DNA of 64,000 nt from Oncomelania hupensis (Eukaryota; Mollusca; Gastropoda; Littorinimorpha; Pomatiopsidae). Made by a program: the position numbers and the translations under genes. The stretch spans positions 60,593,070 through 60,657,069 of the forward strand of contig CM072522.1 of assembly GCA_036898135.1 (NCBI GenBank), in the 5' to 3' direction. Below are positions 54,843 to 64,000 of the stretch, in pieces. The first letter of the stretch is position 1. Every line of letters starts with the position of its first letter. Under the pieces are notes generated by a model. The model was given only the letters and a program-made list of their open reading frames with translations. It did not search any database and was not told the origin of the DNA.

Positions 54843-57494
54843 GTGACTTCCGCTTTTGCTTACGGACTTTGGAATATGGCTTGTGATTCGGCTTTACGTA
54901 TTTTCTCCCTGAATATTCGGGGAATGAGGTCAAGAAGCAAAAGAAAGTCAGTCTTCAACTTTCTGAGGCATAATAAATATGACATAATTTGTTTACAAGA
55001 AACATACATAACAAAAGATGTAAGTGAGGATTGGAAAAGAGAGTGGGGTGGTGAACTTGTGTTTTCTTCAGGGACTGCACATAAAGGTGGACAAGTGATT
55101 TTGATAAGAAAAGGGTTTAGTGGTTGTAGCGTTCAGTTTGAATCAGATAGAATTCTTGTATTGTCCATTGAAATTGAAGAAAAGAAATTTGCTGTAATCA
55201 ATATTTACGCTCCAAATTTAGACAGAGACAAAAGCTCATTCTTTGAAACTATTGCTGATGTTCTTAGTACCTATGCACACTTTGAAAATATTGTTTTGTG
55301 CGGTGATTTCAACTGTGTTTTCAATAATGATAAGGACATTATTAGTGGGGATAAACATTCAGAACTTCTAGTTAATAAATTTAACGATGTATTAAACTTG
55401 CATGATTTGCATGATGTATGGAGGATGTTTCATTCAACTGACAAAGAGTATACCTGGTCTAAAAGGTAAAGGTAAAAAAGGTAAAGGTAGTCCCATAGCC
55501 TTGTGGCCGTAGGGGAGCGTGATGTTGGAGATCACACTTATCTTGGGCCAGCGTAATGAGGGTGATGCCCAACTCTCTCCCTCGCTGCTTTACCTTCCCC
55601 ACCCTCAAGAGAGTAGGTACTCAATCACAGTTGAGTCAACTGGGGGCGTTGTTGTTTGTCGCTTCACACCTTAGCGGTCACCCATCCAAGTGCTAACCGC
55701 ACCGGACGGTGCTTCACTTTCGACACAGTAGCGAGTGCTCCAACCACTGCACTATCCGACACCCCTAAAAGAGGTCCATTTATTGCTAGAAGGTTAGACT
55801 ATATGCTGGTTAATACCTCTGCATTTGAGAAAGCGATTCAGGGTGATATTGTGTCAGTATCAATGTCAGATCACAGAGGATGTTCGCTTGTTCTTAAATT
55901 TTCAGATATTGCAAAGGGACCGGGGTTCTGGAAATTCAATAACTCCTTGCTTCAGGACATTGAATTTGTTGAACAAATGAATGCACTTATTGATACTTAC
56001 AAATTAGAAAATACTGATGAACAAGATACTCAGACTTCATGGGAATTGCTTAAACTACGAATTAAAAATTTCTCAATAAATTATAGCAAGCTAATAAGTT
56101 ATAAAAACAAAAATACATTAATACAACAGTACAACACGTTAAATAACCTTGACCAAGAGCTGGCTAAATATCCTGATTCTGTTGACATTCAAAATGAAAG
56201 AGAAAGGGTAAAACTAGCCATCGAACTTGTAGAGCAAAATAAAGCACGAGCAGCACAGATTAGAGCAAGAGCCAAATGGGTTGAAAGTGGGGAGAAAAAC
56301 ACTAAGTATTTTTTTAATCTGGAAAAATCCAGAGCAAACGGGAAAATTATGGATTGTCTAAAAAAGGAACATGATGTAATAGTGACTAGTCAAAAAGATA
56401 TTATGAAATTGCAACATAACTATTTCGCCAACATGTATAAAAAGAAAGTTAACAGTGAAAACATAAGTGAGAAAATAGATAACTTCTTGAATACTACTGC
56501 TCTACCGCATTTATCACAAGAACAAAAAGATAGCTGTGAGGGAAAACTTGCTGCAAATGAAATACTAAGTGCACTCAAGCAAATGAAAAATGGATCAGCT
56601 CCAGGCAACGATGGTCTAACTATCGAATTCTTAAAAATTTTTTGGACACGTATTCAGCCCCTGGTTATTGCATCTTTTAATGCAGCATTTGATAACGGCT
56701 CGCTCTCACTTTCCCAACGTCGTGCAGTGATTACACTCATACATAAAGGTAAAGATCTACCCAGAAATGAACTTAAAAATTGGAGACATATTTCCTTGAC
56801 AAACTCAGATTATAAATTATTGGCTAAATGTCTTGCGTTGCGCCTAAACTTTGTAATTGATCATATTATTAGCAAGGATCAAGTTGGGTACATTAAGGGG
56901 AGAAATGTTGCTACACTTCTTAGACTTATTGATGACGTCACTGAACAACTTAATGAACAGGATAAACCTGGTTTATTGGTTACGGTTGATTATAGTCAAG
57001 CCTTTGATAGCATTTCTAAAGAATTTATGCTAAATGCTTTTGAGAAATTTGGTTTTGGTCCAGACTTCATGTGTTGGGTGAGGGTATTAATGTGTAACAC
57101 ACAAAGTTGCATCCAGTATTGTGGATGGTTATCAGAATACCTCCAGACTGATTCCGGGATTCGACAAGGTTGCCCTTTTTCACCCCTGGCCTTCATAATT
57201 GCAATTGAAATTTTAGCCATTAAAATTAGAGCGGATAGAAATATTAAAGGAATAAAAAATTGGAGAGCTAATGATTTATACTTTGAGGAAATTGCTAAAA
57301 TTATTCTGTACGCTGATGATATTACTTTATTCCTGACAGATCAGCAAGATATGAAATATGCTTTAGATAACATCCAGCAGTTTTCTTTATTTTCTGGATT
57401 GCATATAAATAAGAATAAATCTGAAGCTATGTGGTTAGGATGTAGAAAACATTGTACTGATACATATTTTGATTTTATCTGGAAAATAAAATAA
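54843..57494 (+). pseudogene. Tx1-like LINE ORF2: endonuclease and RT, interrupted by a SINE
   Basis: The endonuclease reads RIFSLNIRGMRSRSKR, ICLQETY, INIYAPN and LCGDFNCV up to YTWSKR at 55465. After the insertion it resumes GPFIARRLDYMLVN at 55772 in the same frame, with SDHRG. The RT has GSAPGNDGLTIEFLK (about 56593-56637), NWRHISLTNSDYKLLAK, VDYSQAFDS, GIRQGCPFSPLAF and the YADD box (about 57310-57321). The frame stops at 57494. The start could be 54843 or the Met at 54876. It would nick DNA and copy the RNA at the target site. Confidence 0.85.
55466..55764 (-). mobile_element. SINE with tRNA-like and 5S-rRNA-like head
   Basis: A 299-bp insertion flanked by a 7-bp target duplication, CTAAAAG (55459-55465 and 55765-55771). 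On the minus strand it begins GGGGTGTCGGATAGTGCAGTGG, close to a tRNA A box (TAGTGCAGTGG). About 55 bases on it has CACTTGGATGGGTGACCGC (about 55690-55672), nearly identical to the 3' part of the 5S rRNA internal promoter. The tail is (ACCTTT)n. Removing insert plus one duplication restores the endonuclease frame. Confidence 0.85.
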
Positions 57495-58888
57495 AAATTC
57501 TTGGTGTATATTTTTGTAATAATAAATGTGCATCAGTTGTTCTAGAAAATTGGACAGAACGAATTGCCAATGTTAAAAGATGGATTTCCTCTTGGGAAAA
57601 GAGGAATTTGAGCATTCTTGGAAAAATTTGTATAATTAAAACATTTCTTTTGTCACAGTTTATTTATGTAATGCAAGCGCTTTTAGCTCCCGATAATGTT
57701 CTGATAGAGCTGAACACACTCCTGTTTCGGTTTGTTTGGCGGAAAAAGGACTGTAACCGTAAAGCTTTTGAAAAAGTTAAGAGAAGTGTTTTATGTGATA
57801 CCATTGAACACGGTGGTTTGAATATGATCGATGCCAGACAAATGCAGTTGTCGTTCCTTTTGCAGTGGGTGATGCGTTTGTGCAGATCTCAGCCACATGA
57901 CAGATGGTCTTTGACACCAAACCTGCTATTTTCTCATTTTGGACCTAACTATACATGCTTTTATTCAAGTGTCAAGAGTAATAAATTTAGAGGCTTAGAA
58001 AAAGTAAAATCTCTTTTTTGGCGGTGTGTGTTAAAGACGTGGTTAGATAACAATAGGCACGCTGCTGATAGTGTCTCAACAATACTATGGAACAATAATA
58101 ACATCCAATATGCAGGAAATGTTCTGTATTTTGAAGAATGGATTAATAGTGGTTGTGTATCTGTGATTGATGTTGTTGATGCCAATAGTTTTCTCCCTTT
58201 TGAGCACATATGTTTGAGACTTGGAAACTCTCCCAGTAGGATCATTGAATATACAGCGGTTCGGGCTGCTGTAACCAGTTTTTTAAAAAGGTTTCCCAAT
58301 TATAATGATTATGCAGGCACTCGCTTTTTCCCCGCCTTTGGCGGTAAAATATTGACCAAAGCGAAAGACTTTAGGAAAGAGCTTGTTGCAGAAAAAAGAA
58401 CTTGTCCTTGTGCAGTTGCCTTTTGGAAAGGAAAATTTGACATTAATATTAATAACTACTGGTCAGTTTCTGTTAATGCTACAAAAGAGGTTAGACTCCG
58501 GGTCCTTCATTATAAAATTTTACAAAATATTTACCCTACTAATATTATGTTGTCTAAAATGAAAGTCAGGGACAATAACAAGTGCTCTTATTGTCATAAT
58601 ACTGTAGATTTTATTGAACATTTTTTCTTTTATTGTCCAGTCATAAGGCAATTCTGGCTAGAAATTGAAAATTACATTGTATTTCATTATAAGGTTAATA
58701 TAAAACTTAGTGTTTCAGATGCACTGTTTGGGATTTTGAATGGGGATAATATAAACAAAAATGTACTTGAAAAAATTAATCATATAATTCTAATAGCAAA
58801 AATGTGTATTAGTATATTCAAAAAGACTCAGTCTTTTTTCTTACCTAAGTTTATTTTTGAAAAACAAATGTTGGCAAGAATTTTGTAA
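57495..58888 (+). pseudogene. Tx1-like LINE ORF2, C-terminal part in a shifted frame
   Basis: From about 57490 the protein continues one base out of frame (KILGVYFCNN, then LSILGKICIIKTFLLSQFIY) and runs intact to 58888. Its end has the Cys-His cluster CSYCHNTVDFIEHFFFYCPV (about 58582-58640). The slip lies in an A-rich run (AAAATAAAATAAAAA). Confidence 0.8.
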
Positions 58889-58910
58889 CGTGGTTTAATC
58901 ATTTAAAAAA

Positions 58911-58941
58911 AATGATGATGATGATGATGATGATGATGAAG
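58911..58941 (+). repeat. (ATG)n at the LINE 3' end
   Basis: About ten ATG triplets directly after a short A tail. Confidence 0.9.
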
Positions 58942-59342
58942 ATGACGTGGAGGAGGAGCAGGAGAAGGACGACGACAACAACATTGATTGTTTACTACGA
59001 CTAGTATTACTGATGACCATGATGCTGGTGGTATGATAATGATAAAGACGACAATTATGTTAACCATAGAATAATGTTGAAATAGGAACAGACACTGACT
59101 AATGTATAGCAAACCACAATCATACAAACGGCCAAATAGAATACAGAAAAATAACAATTGAGCTATTGCTTTTGTACATCAATATAACACATTGATACAC
59201 CTGTTAGAAACGAGAGCTATAATTACGGTCGTTGTCTGTATAGTACGCAAAATAGCCCAACATTATACAAACATATATTGCGTAATACCCAAATAAAATG
59301 GCTGTATGGAAATGTGATCACACGGGAATGAATAAAGTTGTA
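58942..59342. other. Unassigned sequence
   Basis: No gene or repeat recognised. Confidence 0.3.
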
Positions 59343-60597
59343 TTGCAGTGTATTGTATTGTATTGCAGTGTATTGTATTGTATTGCAGTGTATTGTATTG
59401 TAGTGTATTGTATTGCCGTGTATTGTATTGTATTGCATTGCCGTGTATTGTATTGTATTGCATTGTATTGTATGTATTATATTGCAGTGTATTGTATTGC
59501 ATTGCAGTGTATTGCATCGCAGTGTATTGTATTGCATTGCAGTGTATTGTATTGCATTGTATTTTATTGCATTGTATTGTATTGCAGTGTATTGTAGTGT
59601 ATTGTATTGCAGTGTATTGTAGTGTATTATATTGCAGTGTATTGTATTGTATTGCAGTGTATTGTATTGAATTGCAGTGTATTGTATTGCATTGTATTGT
59701 ATTGTATTGCAGTGTATTGTATTGTATTGCAGTGTTTTGCAGTGTATTGTATTGTATTGCAGTGTATTGTATTGTATTGCAGTGTATTGCATTGTATTGT
59801 ATTGCCGTGTATTGTATTGTATTGCATTGTATTGTAGTGTATTATATTGCAGTGTATTGTATTGCATTGCAGTGTATTGCATCGCAGTGTATTGTATTGC
59901 ATTGCAGTGTATTGTATTGCATTGTATTTTATTGCATTGTATTATATTGCATTGTATTGTATTGCAGTGTATTGTAGTGTATTGTATTGCAGTGTATTGT
60001 AGTGTATTATATTGCAGTGTATTGTATTGCATTGCAGTGTATTGTATTGCATTGTATTGCAGTGTATTGTATTGCAGTGTATTGTATTGCATTGCAGTGT
60101 ATTGTATTGCATTGCAGTGTATTGTATTGCAGTGTATTGCAGTGTATTGTATTGTATTGCAGTGTATTGTATTGTATTGCAGTGTATTGTATTGAATTGC
60201 ATTGTATTGCATTGTATTGTATTGCAGTGTATTGTATTGCAGTGTATTGTATTGCAGTGTATTGTATTGTATTGCAGTGTTTTGCAGTGTATTGTATTGT
60301 ATTGCAGTGTATTGTATTGTATTGCATTGCGTTGCAGTGTATTGTATTGCATTGCAGTGTACTGTATTGCATTGTATTGCATTGTATTGTATTGCATTGC
60401 AGTGTATTGTATTGCTTTGCAATGCATTGTATTGCATTGTATTGCAGTGCATTGTATTGCATTGTATTGTATTATATTGCATTGTATTGTATTGCAGTGT
60501 ATTGTAGTGTATTGTATTGCAGTGTATTGTATTGCATTGTATTGTATTGTATTGCATTGTATTATATTGCAGTGTATTGTATTGCATTGTATTGTAA
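59343..60597 (+). repeat. Pentanucleotide satellite, 1.25 kb
   Basis: Almost entirely TATTG and CAGTG pentamers (e.g. TATTGTATTGCAGTG), with minor variants. Because stop codons cannot form in most frames with this 15-bp period, very long open frames appear on both strands, but none is a gene. Confidence 0.97.
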
Positions 60598-60935
60598 AAA
60601 AATACTTAAAATATTTATTTAAAAAAAAAATCAAGGTCACTGGAGATGCACACAGTTAGCATAGGTCAGTTTATATAAGTATATTGGAGTGACCTTGTTC
60701 CTAAACTATGACATATCTATAAAGTCAAAGCTTTTTATTTAGAGATGATAGATTGATCTTTCATATACTTTATGTTTTTGCGTTGATCTTGAAGGTCGAG
60801 GTCATTTTAAGCCTTGCAAAAATAGGTGATCGTACAGTGCTAGTGGAATGACTGTTCATTTAATGGGTTATTTGATCAGATATGCATGAGAGATTACGTG
60901 AGGGTCAAGGTCATCCCAAGATCACAGTTTGGTGG
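60598..60935 (+). repeat. Dispersed repeat with AAGGTCA motifs, second copy
   Basis: Same blocks in the same order as 40450-40800. AAGGTCGAGGTCA at about 60791 and GGGTCAAGGTCA at about 60901. Confidence 0.7.
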
Positions 60936-61529
60936 GAGGGGGGGGGGGGGGGGCAAAGTACAAATTTTGCCTCTCTAGCTTGTTAATTTGTAACAGGGAG
61001 CTTCTATCCCTTTGGTTTTTTCTGTTTCCTTGGCATATGTTAATTTTATACTTTTCATTTATTTGCAATTTGTTGTTTCTGTGGCATATTATACCACATT
61101 TTATTTTAATTTTTTGAATATTATATTTTTTCTGTCCTGTGGTGTCGGATGACAATTGAAAAAATAAAAAATTAAAAGATCTTGAAAAAAAAAAACCAAA
61201 CAACAAACAAACAAATGTAATTAGCAAACAAGGAAATAAACTCATAACTTGGTTTGAAGAGTAGCTTTATTGGTCTAATTTTGATAGGTGTACGCTAGGG
61301 TGTGTCGAGGCCAAGTAGAGTTATTACGGCTTACTGATTTCGCCGTTGAACAAGTCATCTTTACTCACTTGTGTAAAATGTTGTGCTATCAATTTTATTT
61401 AATGCATTTATTACCACATTTGTTTGGATAAGTTTCTTGTAAAAGCATTCAAATAAATTGCTACTAAAAAAAAAAAAAAAAAAAAAATGGAAAGACATTA
61501 TATTATATTGCTTAAGAAAGAAAGTCAAC
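60936..61529. other. Unassigned sequence with homopolymers
   Basis: A 17-base G run (about 60937-60953) and a 23-base A run (about 61466-61488). No gene recognised. Confidence 0.4.
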
Positions 61530-62641
61530 ATGGAAGGAGCTGAGACAGATAAGGAGATAGAGACCGAACTACTGAAAGAAGAGTATGAGAAGATGGGTGC
61601 ACGTCCCAAGCAGCGTCAAGACAACGCGACGTTTGCCGATTCTAGATCGAACGAAGATTCGGAAACTTACCAGCGTCAGAAACCCTTGTACAACGTGTTG
61701 ACGTCAGAGGCATCCAATTCCTCTCCACGGCAACCTTGGACCTTAGCTCCGCCATCAGTTGTCATCAATAGGAAGCCATGGCTGACTAGGTTTACAGGGG
61801 AGAAAGGTAGCAACGACTACGATGTATGGCGATATCAACTGCAGAGCCTCATCAGAGAGAATCACTCTCAGCGAGACATCTTGGATGCCATCAGATCATC
61901 GTTGCAAGGACCAGCAGCGAAAGTTCTTGTCCGCCTTAGACCCGATGCTTCTATCGAGGACATACTTAGATCCATGGACAGTTCCTATGGCGAAGTTGAA
62001 GATGACGCGGATGTACTCGTTACCTTCTACAGCGCACACCAGGGAGACACAGAGTCAGTGGTGGAATGGGCAAGTCGTGTTGAAACATTCTACGACATGG
62101 CGACGCGACAGACCACCATCCCGGGCAACCGAAACCAAGTGTTGATGAAACGGCTGTGGTCAGGCTTGCGAGAAGAATTGAGGAACATTTCAACATTTCA
62201 GCTCTCTACCTGCAGGACATTTGACGAGGCTCGAATCGCCCTGAGGAAGATTGAGAAGATGCACAGCAAGGGAGGCAAGCAGACTACACCCAGGCCTGCT
62301 GCCTGCAAGTCTGCAAATGAAAAGCCCAAGCCGGAGAGGTGGAGGAGTTGGTTGGTATGGTCAAGCAGCTCTATACCTCGCAGCAACAGGTCATGGACAG
62401 ACTTGGGAAGTTGGAGCGGGAGAAGCAAGGTCACACTCTGACGAACCCCAGGTTCCCAGACCATTGGACCAGACAGCCGACCAGACAGCCGAACTCAAAA
62501 CAAACACACGCAGCGACTGGTCAAGGCCATTACAGACCAGCGGTATCCATCCAATGTTGGCGCTGTGGGGAATTTGGACATGTGAAATCAGGATGCCGTG
62601 TCAACATCGACCACCTGCGCAAGAAGGATTTTTACCCCTGA
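61530..62641 (+). pseudogene. Gag of gypsy/PNMA type, one frameshift
   Basis: From the ATG at 61530: an acidic N-terminus, then PWLTRFTGEKGSNDYDVWRY, DILDAIRSSLQGPAAKVLVR, DVLVTFYSAHQGDTESVVEW and ELRNISTFQLSTCRTF, the layout of a PNMA/gypsy capsid region. A one-base slip near 62335 moves to the frame EELVGMVKQLYTSQQQVMDR (a likely coiled coil) and a zinc knuckle CWRCGEFGHVKSGC (about 62552-62593). The stop is at 62639. No protease or polymerase of this element follows. It could be a gypsy remnant or a domesticated PNMA-like gene. Confidence 0.7.
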
Positions 62642-62699
62642 CTTGTCCGAAGGGGCGAGAACAGGTCCACTACAGCAAGCCCCTATCCTTTCAACAAAC

Positions 62700-64000
62700 A
62701 GAACAAGTCCCTTGGACCTGCCTTTCAGCCCCTCTTCCAAGCCTCCGTTGACTCTGGCATTGTTCCCACTCTATGGAAATCCTCAGTCATCATCCCCGTC
62801 CCAAAAAAGCCCAGACCCACTGAACCTAACCATTATCGCCCTGTTGCCCTCACCCCTCTACCCATGAAGTGCCTCGAGCGCATAATGCTGAGGAACCTGC
62901 AGCCTTTCATTGAGCCACACCTGGACCCCCTGCAATTCGCCTACCGTGCAGGTCGGGGGGGTGGAAGATGCAGTGGCGACCATCCTTCACCGGCTGCTGA
63001 AGCACCTGGAGACTCCCGGCCATTATGCTAGGTTATTGTTTGCTGACTTCAGTTCGGCCTTCAACACCATGCAGAGACACGTACTGGTGGAGAAGCTTCA
63101 GCAGCTGGAAGTCCCCACAATCATCGTTCGGTGGGTGCTTGACTTCCTCACTGACAGACGGCAACGGGTGCGGGTGGCGGGTGGCGGGGAGACTGGGGTC
63201 ACGCTCTCGCCTGAGTTGACGACAAACACGGGCGCCCCCCAGGGGTGTGTGCTCAGCCCGTTTTTGTACATTACCTACACAAACAGCTGCAAGTGTGAGG
63301 GCGATAAATGCTCTTGCTCCAAGTTCGCCGACGACTCTGCCATCCTCGGCCTGATGTCCGATGCTTAGTCGGAGACGACATATCAGGCCACTGTCAACAA
63401 GTTCGCCGGCTGGTGCTCAGAGCACCACCTGCAGCTCAACGTCATCAAGACCAAAGAGTTAGTCGTGGACCAGAGAAGAGACGCTCCGCCTGTACAGCCT
63501 ATCATTATCGGGCAGGAGCAGGTGGAGATAGTTGATTCCTTCCGCTACCTCGGCCTCATCCTCGACTCCGCACTCAACTTCAAGGAGCAAGTCACTTCTG
63601 TCCAGAGGAAGTGTCAGCAGAGGCTGTATGTGCTGCGCCGACTGCGGTCTCTCGAACTGGACCCCCAGCTGCTCCTCAACCTCTATCGCTCCATCATAGA
63701 GCCCCTTCTCACATACTGCAGTAGTATATACCACCCCTCCCTCTCTGTCACTGAAAGAAACAAGTTGATCAAAATTTCAATCACGGCCTCAAAGATCATT
63801 GGCCTCCCCGCCCCCCTCATCTCTGAGATAACAGACAAAGCCCTGCTCCGCAAGGCGCATGCGGTCTCTGCTGACAGCTCCCACCCATTGCACACGGAGT
63901 TTGAACTGCTCCCCTCAGGCAGGCGGTATCGCTCCATCAAATGCAAGAAGGCAAAGTACTCTCGCAGCTTTGTTCCCATGGCGGTGGGTAGACTGAATGC
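62700..64000 (+). mobile_element. CR1/Rex1-like LINE, 5'-truncated, runs off the window
   Basis: RT blocks: SSVIIPVPKKPRPTEPNHYR, LLFADFSSAFNTM, GAPQGCVLSPFLY, and the FADD box (63324-63335). A TAG at 63366 interrupts it. The thumb continues FRYLGLILDSALNFKEQV and IEPLLTYCSSIYHPSLS, and the C-terminus FELLPSGRRYRSIKCKK and SFVPMAVGRLN. One frame change near 62945 (a G run) is visible. The C-terminal pattern matches 52441-53000, so both belong to related families. Confidence 0.8.

Larger units (their letters stand above)
53262..58912 (+). mobile_element. Tx1-like LINE, nearly complete, with SINE insertion
   Basis: ORF1, endonuclease, RT and the C-terminal Cys-His region are all present and colinear. 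Visible defects are a 299-bp SINE insertion in the endonuclease and a frameshift near 57490. The left boundary is approximate. The right end reads AAAAAAAATGATGATG, so the element ends at or in an (ATG)n tract. Confidence 0.8.

Noticed and set aside
55501..55764. A free-standing 5S rRNA or tRNA gene
   Set aside because: Only promoter-like parts are present inside a SINE with target duplication; neither RNA could fold fully.
59223..60659. Very long open frames (over 200-450 codons) on both strands
   Set aside because: They are produced by the pentanucleotide satellite. The peptides are low-complexity and exist in several frames at once.

Overview
The window looks like animal DNA, most plausibly from a lophotrochozoan and probably a mollusc. 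This is inferred from the transposon mix (Gmr1-like Ty3/gypsy, Polinton, RTE-like, CR1/L2-like and Tx1-like elements), from split genes with GT-AG introns, and from very abundant trinucleotide and pentanucleotide repeats. No species can be named from the sequence alone. There is one 500-base run of N (35987-36486). Most of the window is transposon debris. I see only two host-gene candidates.

Layout. 1-1124: 3' part of a Gmr1-like LTR element (copy A). 1125-5065: a decayed Polinton/Maverick DNA polymerase B, split by a complete DD41D-type mariner (1975-3335). 5638-27130: a candidate secreted protein gene with three phase-compatible exons: a signal peptide plus Ser/Thr-rich exon (5638-6481), a von Willebrand A exon (16446-16981) and a CUB-like exon (26827-~27130). 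Its two introns, each just under 10 kb, each hold a Gmr1-like element in the sense orientation (copy B 9600-15026, copy C 17447-~23836) plus LINE fragments. 27335-35986: copies of an RTE-like LINE, one with its 5' part inverted in place (30266-33600). 36487-43590: minisatellites, LINE relics and unassigned sequence.

43598-49572: a second candidate gene. Four well-supported exons encode a P-loop ATPase resembling superfamily 1 helicases (Walker A, Walker B, and motif V/VI-like segments). They are followed by a Gln/Leu-rich exon, a Thr-rich exon and a possible terminal exon. Its introns are packed with (GAT)n, (ATC)n, (GTA)n and (TC)n, and its 3' end has undergone local duplication. 49600-50740: (TA)n palindromes and a duplicated block.

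52441-58912: a CR1/Rex1-like LINE end, then a nearly complete Tx1-like LINE (ORF1, ORF2) carrying a SINE insertion with a tRNA-like and 5S-rRNA-like head. 59343-60597: a 1.25 kb pentanucleotide satellite. 61530-62641: a gag gene of PNMA/gypsy type. 62700-64000: a LINE reverse transcriptase running off the window.

The Gmr1-like copies share the order protease, integrase, reverse transcriptase, RNase H, which is the reverse of ordinary Ty3/gypsy. Several otherwise clean reading frames, including two host exons, carry single-base frameshifts. Either they are pseudogenes or the assembly has residual indel errors; raw reads would decide.
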